Origin: Terriglobales bacterium
GTDB lineage: Bacteria; Acidobacteriota; Terriglobia; Terriglobales; Acidobacteriaceae
Direction of reading: 5' to 3'
Assembly: GCA_025934735.1 (NCBI GenBank)
Contig: JAICWP010000007.1
Location: forward strand, 186,001 to 250,000
DNA: 64,000 nt
Shown: positions 1-8,324 of the stretch, one piece after another
How the letters are laid out: each line of letters opens with the position of its first letter
How positions within the stretch are numbered: the stretch's first letter is position 1
The notes under the pieces: generated by a model
The model's database searches: none
Told to the model about the DNA's origin: nothing
Seen by the model: only the letters and a program-made list of their open reading frames with translations
Program-made: the position numbers and the translations under genes

Positions 1-1
1 T

Positions 2-2212
2 TTCAGCAAGCGCCTGGTGGCGTTCTTCGGGCTGTTTTTTGTGGCCGCCTCATTGGCCGTGGTGTGGACCGTCGCCATCCGCTTCTGGTCGCTGTCGCAA
101 GCAGCCCCGCACACGGAAGTCCTCGCGCCCTGGATCATGGCCGGGGGCTTCACCGCTCATTTCGCCTTCTACCTCGACCAGCTTTCGCTCATCATGATCC
201 TGGTCGTCACCAACGTGGGCTTTCTCATTCACGTGTATTCGGTCGGCTATATGTGGGAAGAAGGCGGGTTCTACCGCTACTTCAGCTACCTGAACCTGTT
301 CATGTTTTTTATGCTGATCCTGGTCCTGGCCAACAACTACCTGCTGATGTTCATAGGCTGGGAAGGCGTGGGCCTGGCGTCCTACCTGCTGATTGGCTTC
401 TTCTTCGTGCGCGACTCGGCCGCCTCGGCGGGCAAAAAGGCGTTCATCGTCAACCGCATCGGCGACTTCGGTTTTCTGATCGCCCTGTTCCTGCTCATCC
501 AGCACTTCGGCACGCTTGACTTCGACAAAGTCTTCCCGGCGATCGCCAGCCTGCCGGTAGAAACGGCGGGCACGGGCCTGCTGACTGCCATCGGCCTGCT
601 GCTGTTGGCTGGCGCCTGCGGGAAGTCGGCGCAGATTCCCCTTTACGTGTGGCTGCCCGATGCCATGGAAGGCCCCACCCCGGTTTCCTCGCTGATCCAC
701 GCCGCCACCATGGTTACCGCGGGCGTATACATGGTGGCGCGCTCGAACGTCATCTTTGACCACGCCCCAGACGCTCTCATGGCCGTAGCCATCGTCGGGG
801 TCATCACCGCGCTGTTTGCCGCCATCATTGGCATGGCGCAGAACGACATTAAGAAAGTTCTGGCCTACTCCACCATTTCCCAGCTCGGCTACATGTTCCT
901 GGCCTGTGGCGTAGGCGCATTTTCCGCCGGCATTTTCCACCTGATGACCCACGCCTTCTTCAAGGGCCTGCTTTTCCTGGCCGCCGGCTCGGTTATCCAT
1001 GCCTTGGGAGGCGAGCAGGACATGCGCCACATGGGCGGCCTGCGCAAAGAAATTCCCTGGACCTTCTGGACCATGACCGCGGCCACCGTTGCCATAGCCG
1101 GTATCCCGTTTTTTAGCGGTTTCTTCAGCAAGGACGAAATTTTGTGGAAGTCGCTCTCCAGCCCATACGGCAGCCGTGCTTACTGGGCCATCGGCGTCTT
1201 TACCGCCCTGCTCACCTCCTTCTACATGTTCCGGCTGTGGTTTATGACCTTCTTCGGCGAGTATCGCGGCTCAGGCAGTCACGGTTACGAGCACGCCGGT
1301 CATACCCACCCCACGCTGGCCAGCGCCAAAGACGTTCTCGCGGAAATTGTGGTTCCCGCCGAATTCGTCAGCACGGTGATGAGCAACATCATCGAGCGCG
1401 GCGGCATGGTGGTCAGTTTTGAGGAGCGCGGCGGCATGACCATCCTTAGCGCCAGCGTGCCCGCCGCCAAAATGGTCCATTACGAAGAGTGGCTGCGCGA
1501 TCACACCAAAGCCCGCGGCACATGGTCGGAGCGCGCGCCGGACAAGCAAGGCAAGGCGGAAGTGCTGGTTCGCCCCCTGGCTGTGGAGCACGAGCACCGC
1601 GGCCACATTCACGAGAGCCCCAGGGTCATGCTGGTGCCTATGGTGATCCTGGCCATCCTGGCCGTCATCGGCGGCTACATCGGCGTGCCCGAAGCTCTGG
1701 GCGGTCACAACCGCTTTGATCACTTCCTGGCGCCAGTTTTCCGGACTGCGGCCGGCACGCTGCCCGCGGGCACGCCGGGAGGGGGCGAAGCGGCCGCTGA
1801 AGGCACCGCCGCCCGCCTTTCGGAAACCATGGCCACCGCCGTCTCCATCCTCATGGCCTTCCTCGGCCTCTTCTTCGCCTGGCTGCTTTACTACAAAAAG
1901 CGCGACCTGCCTGACCGCATTGCCGCCAGCCTGGGATGGCTCTACAACACGGTGCGAGACAAGTTCTACGTGGACGAGATTTACCAGGCCGTGATCGTCA
2001 CGCCTCTAGTCAAGGGCTCGGCTTTGGTGCTGTGGCGCGGCGTGGACGTCGCCGGCATTGATGCCACCGCTAACGACAGTGCCGACAGCGCCCGTTCGCT
2101 TTCCGATAAGTTCCGCCACATGCAGTCCGGCAATGTGCGCTCTTACGCGGCCTGGATCGCGGTCGGCGCGGCTGTGGCTATCGCTTACATGATCTGGATG
2201 GGAGTTCGATGA
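2..2212 (+). CDS. nuoL: NADH-quinone oxidoreductase subunit L (5' end outside window) with an inserted EF-G domain V-like module
   Basis: Large proton-pumping antiporter-like membrane subunit of complex I. The frame is open to the left edge (FSKRLVAFFG before the first internal GTG at 17), so roughly the first 20-25 residues are missing. Family signatures, numbered from that GTG: WEGVGLASYLLIGF (TM5 glutamate), GKSAQIPLYVWLPDAM (TM7 lysine region), HAATMVTAGVY, and GFFSKDEIL (TM12 lysine). After the helix ending FMTFFGE, the loop between two His-rich stretches (GYEHAGHTHP and EHRGHIHESP) holds an extra ~65-90 residues at about 442-530 that resemble the C-terminal domain of EF-G. The gene is therefore long for NuoL. 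The last codons overlap nuoM by ATGA, so translation is coupled. Identity is certain; the role of the insert is unknown. Confidence 0.97.
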   Translation, partial: FSKRLVAFFGLFFVAASLAVVWTVAIRFWSLSQAAPHTEVLAPWIMAGGFTAHFAFYLDQLSLIMILVVTNVGFLIHVYSVGYMWEEGGFYRYFSYLNLFMFFMLILVLANNYLLMFIGWEGVGLASYLLIGFFFVRDSAASAGKKAFIVNRIGDFGFLIALFLLIQHFGTLDFDKVFPAIASLPVETAGTGLLTAIGLLLLAGACGKSAQIPLYVWLPDAMEGPTPVSSLIHAATMVTAGVYMVARSNVIFDHAPDALMAVAIVGVITALFAAIIGMAQNDIKKVLAYSTISQLGYMFLACGVGAFSAGIFHLMTHAFFKGLLFLAAGSVIHALGGEQDMRHMGGLRKEIPWTFWTMTAATVAIAGIPFFSGFFSKDEILWKSLSSPYGSRAYWAIGVFTALLTSFYMFRLWFMTFFGEYRGSGSHGYEHAGHTHPTLASAKDVLAEIVVPAEFVSTVMSNIIERGGMVVSFEERGGMTILSASVPAAKMVHYEEWLRDHTKARGTWSERAPDKQGKAEVLVRPLAVEHEHRGHIHESPRVMLVPMVILAILAVIGGYIGVPEALGGHNRFDHFLAPVFRTAAGTLPAGTPGGGEAAAEGTAARLSETMATAVSILMAFLGLFFAWLLYYKKRDLPDRIAASLGWLYNTVRDKFYVDEIYQAVIVTPLVKGSALVLWRGVDVAGIDATANDSADSARSLSDKFRHMQSGNVRSYAAWIAVGAAVAIAYMIWMGVR
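1340..1535 (+). other. EF-G domain V-like (EFG_C, ferredoxin-like) insert inside NuoL
   Basis: The segment begins AEIVVPAEF, continues ERGGMVVSFEERGGMTI and VPAAKMVHYEEWLR, and ends THTKARGTWS-like (HTKARGTWS). The pattern E-[IV]-x2-P-x-E-[FY], then R-x-G, E-x-RG, VP-x-A-x-M-x2-Y-x3-LR-x2-T-x2-RG is the order and spacing I know from domain V of elongation factor G. By eye it aligns without gaps over about 60 residues. In the usual NuoL topology this loop, after the helix ending FMTFFGE, faces the cytoplasm. The frame stays open and normal NuoL sequence resumes at HESPRVMLVP, so this is an in-frame insertion rather than an artefact of a broken gene. Confidence 0.7.
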
Positions 2213-3726
2213 GCGGTTCGGCCTGGAATACGTGGATTCTGACGCTGGTCACCTTTATCCCGCTGGCCGGGGCGGTGCTGCTCCTGTTTTTGCCCCGGCG
2301 CGATCGCGACATCAAGTGGTTTGCCCTGTTCGTCTCGTTGATCACCTTCGCGCTCTCTCTTCACTTGCCCACTTACCTCCATCGCGGCCAGCCCGGGTTC
2401 CAGTTTGAAATTAATATCCCCTGGATCCCCACACCCAACATTCACTACCACCTGGGCGTGGATGGCATCTCCATGTGGCTGGTGGTGCTCACCACCTTCC
2501 TCACCCCCCTGTGCGTGCTCATCTCCTGGAAGTCTGTGCATGAGCGGGTGAAGGAATTCTTCATCCTCCTGCTCATTTTGGAAACCGCGCTGCTCGGGGT
2601 GTTCGTTTCCCTCGACCTCTTCCTCTTCTACTTCTTCTGGGAATTCACCCTCATCCCGATGGCGCTGATCATCGGCATGTATGGCCACGAGCGGCGCGTC
2701 TACGCGGCGGTGAAGTTCTTCCTCTTCACCATGATCGCCTCCGCCTTCATGCTGGCCTCCATCATCTTTCTTTACGCCAAGACCGGCAGCTTCGACTACG
2801 TCACCATTCAGAACGCGGTCCGCGATGGTGCCAGCTTCGGCATCACCGGCCACGCCCTCGGCTGGTTGTTTCTGGGATTCTTTGTCGCCTTCGCCGTAAA
2901 AGTGCCCATCTTCCCCCTGCACACCTGGCTGCCTGACGCCCACTTTGAAGCGCCCACCGCCGGCTCCGTCATGCTGGCCGGCGTGCTGCTGAAAATGGGC
3001 ACCTACGGCCTGCTCCGCTTCAACCTCGGGCTCTTCCCCGATCAGTCCCGCCAGAACCAGTCCTGGATTATGGTGCTGGCCATTATCGGCATCATCTATG
3101 GCGCACTCGTGGCCATGGTGCAGCCTAACTTGAAAAAGCTGGTCGCCTACTCTTCCGTCAGCCACCTGGGCTTCGTGGTGCTCGGCATCTTCAGCTTCAC
3201 CCAGCTGGGTGTGGATGGCGCGGTCTACCAGATGCTGAACCACGGCGTCTCGACGGGCGCGCTCTTCATGCTGGCCGGCATCATCTATGAGCGCCGCCAC
3301 ACCTTCGACCTCGACGAATTTGGCGGCCTGGCCACGCCCATGCCCATTTTTGCCGCGTTCTTCCTTTTCATAACTCTTTCTTCACTGGGATTGCCCTTGC
3401 TCAATGGATTTGTCGGCGAGTTCCTCGTCCTTAGCGGCGCCTTCCAGGCCAAAATGATTTGGGGCATTCTGGCCGCTTCCGGCGTCATCTGGAGCGCCTG
3501 CTACCTGCTGTGGATGTATCAGCGCGTCTTCTTCGGCAAGGTGAAGCATTCGGTCAACAATACCCTGCCTGACCTGAGCGCGCGTGAGCGCGCCGCCCTG
3601 TGGCCGGCTTCCATCGCCGCCCTGGTCATGGGCGTGGCTCCGGTGCTCTGGCTCAACATCATTGACCCGGCGGTGCACAGCGTGCTCGCGCCGTTGGCCC
3701 AGACCACGGCCCAGGTGGTGCGCTGA
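2209..3726 (+). CDS. nuoM: NADH-quinone oxidoreductase subunit M
   Basis: Second antiporter-like membrane subunit of complex I (505 aa, normal length). It shows the expected proton-path motifs: FYFFWEFTLIPMALIIGMYG with the TM5 glutamate; FAVKVPIFPLHTWLPDAHFEAPT with the TM7 lysine; LLKMGTYGLLRF; and PNLKKLVAYSSVSHLGFV. The C-terminal half has NGFVGEFLVLSGAF. The ATG is fixed by the 4-base ATGA overlap with nuoL, and the stop overlaps the nuoN ATG by one base (TGATG). The gene lies in the standard nuoL-M-N order that ends complex I operons. Confidence 0.97.
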   Translation: MSGSAWNTWILTLVTFIPLAGAVLLLFLPRRDRDIKWFALFVSLITFALSLHLPTYLHRGQPGFQFEINIPWIPTPNIHYHLGVDGISMWLVVLTTFLTPLCVLISWKSVHERVKEFFILLLILETALLGVFVSLDLFLFYFFWEFTLIPMALIIGMYGHERRVYAAVKFFLFTMIASAFMLASIIFLYAKTGSFDYVTIQNAVRDGASFGITGHALGWLFLGFFVAFAVKVPIFPLHTWLPDAHFEAPTAGSVMLAGVLLKMGTYGLLRFNLGLFPDQSRQNQSWIMVLAIIGIIYGALVAMVQPNLKKLVAYSSVSHLGFVVLGIFSFTQLGVDGAVYQMLNHGVSTGALFMLAGIIYERRHTFDLDEFGGLATPMPIFAAFFLFITLSSLGLPLLNGFVGEFLVLSGAFQAKMIWGILAASGVIWSACYLLWMYQRVFFGKVKHSVNNTLPDLSARERAALWPASIAALVMGVAPVLWLNIIDPAVHSVLAPLAQTTAQVVR

Positions 3727-5186
3727 TGATCGCCACTGCCGATTACATCCGCATCCTGCCGGAAATCGTGCTCACCCTCTTCGGCCTGATCGTGATGTTC
3801 GTGGACCCGCTGCTGCCGGAAAGCCGCAACGTCAAGCCGCTGGGCATCATCGCCCTTATCGGCTCGCTGGGTGCGGTGGCCGCCAGCATCTACCAGATGC
3901 GCTACCCCGGGCCCGCCTTCTGGAACTTCGTGGTCGTTGATAACTTCAGCATCTTCTTCCACCTCCTTGTCACTATCGCCGCCGCGCTCGTCATCATGGC
4001 CTCCTTCGAGTACCTGCGGGTGCAGGAAATACGCGCCGGCGAATATTTCGGTCTCATCCTGTTCGGCACCGTGGGCATGGCCCTTATGTCCTCGGCCGTC
4101 GAACTGGTGCTCATCTTCATCGCCCTGGAGATTTCCTCCATCTCCACCTACATCCTGGCCGGATTCCGCCGCCGCGATGCCGGCAGCGTGGAATCTTCGC
4201 TGAAGTATTTCCTGCTGGGCTCCTTCGCCACCGCCTTCTTCCTCTACGGCATTGCCCTGATGTTCGGAGCCACGGGCTCCACTGATATTCCCCAAATCGC
4301 CAGTGCGCTGCGCCTGAATGGCGCGCCCCTGCTGGCTTATGTGGCTTACGCTCTGATGTTTGTGGGCCTGGGCTTCAAGATCGCTTCCGCCCCCTTCCAC
4401 GTCTGGACGCCCGACGTTTACGAAGGTGCGCCTTCGCCGGTGGTGGCGTTCATGTCCACCGCGCCCAAGATGGCGGTCTTCGCCGTGCTGCTGCGCATTC
4501 TCTTCGTCACCGAAAGCCCCTCGCTGCTGGCGGGTTCGCGTCCAGTGTGGTTCTGGTGGGTGTGGGGTTCGGCAGCCGTCTCCATGACCCTGGGCAACCT
4601 GGGCGCGCTGGTACAGAACAACGTCAAGCGCATGCTGGCCTACTCCGCCATTGCCCACGCCGGTTACCTGCTGGTGGCCTTCGCCGCTGCCCCTGAGGCC
4701 GGCATTTCGGCCGCCATGTTCTACGCCGCTTCCTACACCGCCATGAACCTGGGCGCCTTTATCGTGGTCAGCCACTTCGCCAATGCCGGCGAGCGCTACG
4801 TCACCCTCGACGACTATACCGGCCTGGGCCGCCGCTCTCCGCTGCTGGCCATGACACTGACCATCTTCCTGATCTCTCTGATTGGAATTCCGGCCACCGC
4901 CGGCTTTTTCGCCAAGTTCTACGTCTTCAGCGCCGCGCTCAAAGCCAATCTGGTTTGGTTGACCATCATTGCGGTGGTCAATAGCGCTATCGGGGCCTAC
5001 TACTATCTGCGCGTGATTGTGGCGATGTACATGCGCGATTCCACGCAGGAGATTCCCGTGATGCGCGTGCCGGCCGGCGTCACCGCTACCCTGCTGTGCA
5101 GCGTGGCCGCTGTGATTTATTTGGGAATTCTACCCGGACGTGTACTGGAGTTCGCCACCCGCTCCGCGCAGTCCCTGCTGCGCTAG
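3726..5186 (+). CDS. nuoN: NADH-quinone oxidoreductase subunit N
   Basis: Third antiporter-like membrane subunit of complex I, 486 aa. Visible signatures: IALEISSISTYILAGF with the conserved glutamate; GLGFKIASAPFHVWTPDVYEG with the lysine of the proton path; APKMAVFAVLLRI; and NNVKRMLAYSAIAHAGYLL. It is translationally coupled to nuoM by a one-base overlap. It closes the complex I operon: the next gene is on the opposite strand, and the 171 bases after the stop hold only a GC-rich repeat. A stem CGCCTG/CAGGCG at 5226-5239 lies there, without a T-run. Confidence 0.97.
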   Translation: MIATADYIRILPEIVLTLFGLIVMFVDPLLPESRNVKPLGIIALIGSLGAVAASIYQMRYPGPAFWNFVVVDNFSIFFHLLVTIAAALVIMASFEYLRVQEIRAGEYFGLILFGTVGMALMSSAVELVLIFIALEISSISTYILAGFRRRDAGSVESSLKYFLLGSFATAFFLYGIALMFGATGSTDIPQIASALRLNGAPLLAYVAYALMFVGLGFKIASAPFHVWTPDVYEGAPSPVVAFMSTAPKMAVFAVLLRILFVTESPSLLAGSRPVWFWWVWGSAAVSMTLGNLGALVQNNVKRMLAYSAIAHAGYLLVAFAAAPEAGISAAMFYAASYTAMNLGAFIVVSHFANAGERYVTLDDYTGLGRRSPLLAMTLTIFLISLIGIPATAGFFAKFYVFSAALKANLVWLTIIAVVNSAIGAYYYLRVIVAMYMRDSTQEIPVMRVPAGVTATLLCSVAAVIYLGILPGRVLEFATRSAQSLLR

Positions 5187-5204
5187 CCGAACAATCGCTC
5201 GAAC

Positions 5205-5240
5205 CGTGTGGGCACAGAGCGCCCTCGCCTGTGCAGGCGT
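5205..5240. repeat. Dispersed GC-rich palindromic repeat, family A (partial copy)
   Basis: Reads accgtgtgggcacag then gcgccctcgcctgtgcaggcg. The same wording recurs at 9971-9990 (gcgccctcgcctgtgc) and 16013-16028 (accgtgtgggcacggg). It sits between the convergent nuoN and tadG-like genes and includes a 6-bp perfect stem with a short loop at 5226-5239. No T-run follows, so it is not a typical intrinsic terminator. Confidence 0.6.
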
Positions 5241-5357
5241 CCCACCCGCCGTCGCTAGGGCAGCTCGCCCTCGTGCGCTTCTCACGGATCAAACTCCTGA
5301 CCCTTAGATTGATTTGTGGCGCGGACGCCCCCGCGAATAGAAAATCGAAGCGGGGGC

Positions 5358-6701
5358 TTATGGATGAACCAGCCGCACCGGAATTGGCGAAAGCCCTCCG
5401 CCCGTGACAGGAGTGCCGCTCCCTCCCCCGCCGGTTCCTCCGCCTCCTCCTCCGCCACCCCCGCCTCCGCCACCCCCTCCTCCACCTACCGGGCACGCCG
5501 AAACATTGAGAATGGTGGCGGTGACATCGCCCGTGCTATTAACACTGTTGATAAACATCTGAAGAAATCCAACGATGGTAACTGTGCCCGTGCACGAAGT
5601 GCCTGGACAGAGTGGCGCGCCGTCGTAAACCGGAACGCTAACAATGGAGTCGCTGCTGGAAATCGGGACAACACCTCGTAACGCGGGGTTCGGATTGTTA
5701 CTCCCTCCTTTGATTTCGAAGGGTACCGGTGGGTTCGCAAGTAGGATGTCCTGCCCGGAGCCATTCGGCTGTTCGTGGATAAGGCAAGAAACTCCCTGCT
5801 TTGTGGGGCCTTGCATGTTGCCGGTCTGACTAGCCAAGGTGAGATCAATATTTCCTGATCCACCGCACACAAACTGGTTGGTATTGCAGCACTCAATGTT
5901 TTCGCGGTACGCAGAGCCGCCGGTCGAACCTCCTCCTCCGTTGGTCTGCGCGCATGCCGGACAAAGGGGGTTCGGCGAGAGCTGGATCTGGACTGGATAG
6001 TACTGGCCGGGGCTGGGAGCATTGGACGGTGTTCCCGGCTTCAGCACCCATGATTCACCAATTACGCCCCCAGAGTTCTGCACGCCCTGCCATAATCCGC
6101 GATTGCTGATGTTGCCGTTGTTCACAAAGCTGCCGTAACCCGCGCCGCACAGACTGTTCCCAGGGCTGCTATGCAGGGGATCGCAGTTGGGCAGTACCCA
6201 GGGCTTGAGACAGGTGACCGCCGCCGACTGACCAGTTCCCGAAGGATTGAACGCCTCGGCCGTTGCCTTGGCGCTCACATTACTAAATTGATATCCCCAC
6301 ATACGCGCGAAAAACGTCGGCACCGGGTTGCTGCGGGCCGACGATCTCTGCGCCACCACGGTAACCAGCGGATCTCCAGCTCGCGAGAAGTCAAAGGTTA
6401 CATCTGCATCGGTGATGGACGGCGCCTGTCCCGCCACCAGGTTCAGGGTTCCTACCGTCTTGGCCCGCTGGCGGGCGATCGTCTGCGCCACGGTGGCACT
6501 CACCAGCCCGGACGTATAGCCGTCGTCAACCAGGGATTGCGCCCCGGCCAAGGCGGCGGCATCGGCCGCTCTCTGCGCTTCGCTACGCGCCAGGTACAGG
6601 TGTACGCCATCAATGGCCAGCGCGGCCATAGCAACCATCACCAAAAGTAAAACCGCCGAGAGCACCAGGCTCACGCCGGCTTGCCGGTTCATTCTTTGCA
6701 T
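5358..6701 (-). CDS. TadG-like pilus-assembly / Flp-associated protein with poly-glycine tail
   Basis: 447 aa. The N-terminus (residues 1-60) is a TadE/G-type anchor: a short positive leader, one hydrophobic helix (VSLVLSAVLLLVMVAMAALAIDG) and then YLARSEAQRAADAAALAGAQ. That last stretch is the hallmark of the TadG N-terminal region of the Tad/Flp pilus machinery. The rest is an exported, Cys-containing domain without a von Willebrand A motif that I can see. Near the C-terminus there are long glycine runs (about residues 405-430), followed by SGTPVTGGG and a short tail. ATG at 6701 has AAGGAG at suitable spacing; MNRQ at 6692 is an alternative. It is the last gene of the flp-tadE-tadE-tadG string. 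The product probably sits in the inner membrane facing the periplasm. Confidence 0.75.
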   Translation of the reverse strand: MQRMNRQAGVSLVLSAVLLLVMVAMAALAIDGVHLYLARSEAQRAADAAALAGAQSLVDDGYTSGLVSATVAQTIARQRAKTVGTLNLVAGQAPSITDADVTFDFSRAGDPLVTVVAQRSSARSNPVPTFFARMWGYQFSNVSAKATAEAFNPSGTGQSAAVTCLKPWVLPNCDPLHSSPGNSLCGAGYGSFVNNGNISNRGLWQGVQNSGGVIGESWVLKPGTPSNAPSPGQYYPVQIQLSPNPLCPACAQTNGGGGSTGGSAYRENIECCNTNQFVCGGSGNIDLTLASQTGNMQGPTKQGVSCLIHEQPNGSGQDILLANPPVPFEIKGGSNNPNPALRGVVPISSSDSIVSVPVYDGAPLCPGTSCTGTVTIVGFLQMFINSVNSTGDVTATILNVSACPVGGGGGGGGGGGGGGGGGTGGGGSGTPVTGGGLSPIPVRLVHP

Positions 6702-6723
6702 TATTCCCCACTCCTTAGCGCTA

Positions 6724-7305
6724 CTAGGGAAGGTTCTGCATGTAGGCGTCAGTCGTAAGCTGCGTCAAGCCCCGGTAATTGGCGCCGGGCGCCACCAGGG
6801 TCGCAACTTTGCTGAACCGCCACTGGTACGGATACTTCAAAGTGACGTGAGTCATCAGGAGCGTTGTGCCGCCGCTCACCGTTGTAAGCCCCCGGTCTAC
6901 GATCAGCGTGAAATTCCCCGGGCATCCGGTGCTCGCCGTAAAGGTCCAACTCTGGAAGCCCGACGAACTCGGCGTCACTGACCCCAGGCCGCACACATTC
7001 ACATGCGCGTTGGTTAGGTAATTGACCACCACATCGCGCACTGAAAGGATGGAAGTGGGAGTGGTCTGCGACAAATCAATCGTGCCCTCGTTGATCGCCC
7101 AGCGCGTCCCTTCCCGCGCCGCGTTGTTCAGCTCTTGTTTCAGATTGAAAGCCGAACCGAAATCCAAAATTCCCACCAGCAGCACCGCTACGATGGGAAG
7201 CACCACCGCAAACTCCACCACCTCATTCGCTTCGTCGCAGTCCCATACCGACCGTAAGAACCGCCGCATCGTCCCGGCCATGGCTCCAATCCAACTGTTT
7301 TTCAT
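6724..7305 (-). CDS. TadE-like pilus-assembly protein
   Basis: 193 aa. A cytoplasmic positive N-terminus is followed by EANEVVEFAVVLPIVAVLLVGILDFGSAF, the TadE-type membrane segment with its conserved E-F-A-x-V-L-P signature, and then NAAREGTRWA, also typical of TadE. The remainder is an exported domain with Cys pairs. I chose ATG 7305, which overlaps the stop of the upstream tadE-like gene by one base and has AGGAG 6-7 bases ahead; GTG at 7308 would add one residue. Members of this family are minor pseudopilins of tight-adherence pili. Confidence 0.8.
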   Translation of the reverse strand: MKNSWIGAMAGTMRRFLRSVWDCDEANEVVEFAVVLPIVAVLLVGILDFGSAFNLKQELNNAAREGTRWAINEGTIDLSQTTPTSILSVRDVVVNYLTNAHVNVCGLGSVTPSSSGFQSWTFTASTGCPGNFTLIVDRGLTTVSGGTTLLMTHVTLKYPYQWRFSKVATLVAPGANYRGLTQLTTDAYMQNLP

Positions 7306-7793
7306 CACTGCTCCTGCCGCATCTGCACCTGGGTGAAGATGTTGACCTGCGTCAAATTCACCGAGGTAAAGGGAAGATAAAATGTGAACGGGTAATTAAA
7401 GCTGATCACCATGCCGGTTTCGCTAGGATTGGACGTGGGATTCAGCACTACACCCTGCTGAAAATTGAAATTCTTCACATTCGCAGGATCCAGGTGAGCC
7501 GCCTGCAACGCGGGATTCAGAAAGTTCGTTTGTACAGAGCTTTGGTTGTAGTACGTGTTCTGCGGTGTGCATAAAGCACAACTCGGAGCAGCGGCAGCGC
7601 GGCATGCTTCGCGCGCCGCGCGAGTAATTGTTTGGTAGGTAAAATAAGCCCGCCCCGCCCAGAACACGCCCAGCGTAAGCGTCAAGAACAGCGGGAAGAT
7701 GACCGCCATTTCCGCCACGGCCTGGCCGGCCTGGCGTCGTCTGCGGCCGCCACGGAGAGGGGAGGTGGAAACGCCCCTGGCAGCTAATTTCAT
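7305..7793 (-). CDS. TadE-like pilus-assembly protein
   Basis: 162 aa. The pattern is GQAVAEMAVIFPLFLTLTLGVFWAGRAYFTYQTITRAAREACRAAA: an acidic-start hydrophobic helix (EMAVIFPLF) followed by the ARE-rich stretch of TadE proteins. Cysteines ACRAAAAPSCALC form a cluster shortly after it. ATG 7793 is preceded by GAGGAG. It is the first of the three pseudopilin-type genes downstream of the Flp pilin and is coupled to the next gene by a stop/start overlap. It probably forms part of a Tad pilus or adhesin. No TadA ATPase, TadB/C or secretin genes lie in this window. Confidence 0.8.
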   Translation of the reverse strand: MKLAARGVSTSPLRGGRRRRQAGQAVAEMAVIFPLFLTLTLGVFWAGRAYFTYQTITRAAREACRAAAAPSCALCTPQNTYYNQSSVQTNFLNPALQAAHLDPANVKNFNFQQGVVLNPTSNPSETGMVISFNYPFTFYLPFTSVNLTQVNIFTQVQMRQEQ

Positions 7794-7821
7794 TTTTTAC
7801 TCCTCAAATCAACAGCAATAA

Positions 7822-7851
7822 TTCCCGGCACGCATTCCTGCATGCCGGGAA
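7822..7851 (-). promoter_or_regulatory. Stem-loop between flp pilin and tadE-like gene
   Basis: TTCCCGGCA at 7822-7830 pairs perfectly with TGCCGGGAA at 7843-7851, giving a 9-bp stem with a 12-base loop. Read on the minus strand it follows the pilin stop and precedes the tadE-like RBS. Only a weak T-rich stretch follows, so partial termination or 3'-end protection of the pilin mRNA is more likely than a full terminator. That function is inferred. Confidence 0.45.
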
Positions 7852-8003
7852 CCCTTATCGGAAATGTTCCAGTGACTCGCCGGGAAGCGAGCTTTTTACG
7901 GCAGGATGCTTACTTCATACCGACGCGAGCCTACAAAACCGAACCGCGAATCAGCAAGACCTCTGCAGCCTCGGAAACACCTCGCCAAGCTCCTTTCCGG
8001 AGC

Positions 8004-8165
8004 CTACCCGATCGAACTGGCCGTCTGAGAAAATACCGTATTGGCATTGCTGCCAATCAGCCGGATCGTGCCTACAACAATCACCAGAATCACCGCCAGC
8101 ATCACGGCGTATTCCGCAATGTCCTGACCAGATTCGTCCGTCCATACACGCTTCAACAAATCCAT
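8004..8165 (-). CDS. flp: Flp/Fap-type pilin (53 aa)
   Basis: Small prepilin of the type IVb Tad/Flp family. The product starts MDLLKRVWTDESG, followed by QDIAEYAVMLAVILVIVVG and a short polar tail ending in SSIG. Counting from the Gly as the processing site, Glu is at +5 and Tyr at +6, as in Flp pilins cut by TadV-type prepilin peptidase. ATG 8165 has AGGAGA upstream. It is the first gene of a minus-strand string with two TadE-like genes and a TadG-like gene. The 210-base gap and hairpin after it fit a pilin made in excess over the minor pseudopilins. It is the structural subunit of a thin adhesive pilus. Confidence 0.85.
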   Translation of the reverse strand: MDLLKRVWTDESGQDIAEYAVMLAVILVIVVGTIRLIGSNANTVFSQTASSIG

Positions 8166-8324
8166 AATGCTTTTCTCCTACTGGGGGGTGATTGAGATTA
8201 CGCGGCCCGGTGAAGTGCAGTCAAGAGAGCATTTCTGCTTCCAGAGTCCACGCCGATGAACGCCTTAGGTTTGTCCGCCTTAACCCGAAAACGCTGCATT
8301 TTTCGTGCAGTCCGGCATCACCCG

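Noticed and set aside
1271-1723. Alternative explanation of the NuoL insert as a frameshift or separate gene
   Set aside because: Normal NuoL sequence is found on both sides in one frame with no stop, and the insert itself reads as a coherent domain.
17-2212. GTG at 17 as the true nuoL start
   Set aside because: The frame is open to the window edge and codes FSKRLV just before it, as expected for the interior of NuoL; the gene begins outside the window.
2185-3300. 371-codon minus-strand frame over nuoM
   Set aside because: Shadow of nuoM; no hydrophobic or domain pattern and no RBS.
3519-4775. 418-codon minus-strand frame
   Set aside because: Lies across the nuoM/nuoN junction, where the plus-strand genes are certain; His/Gly/Asp-rich text without domains.
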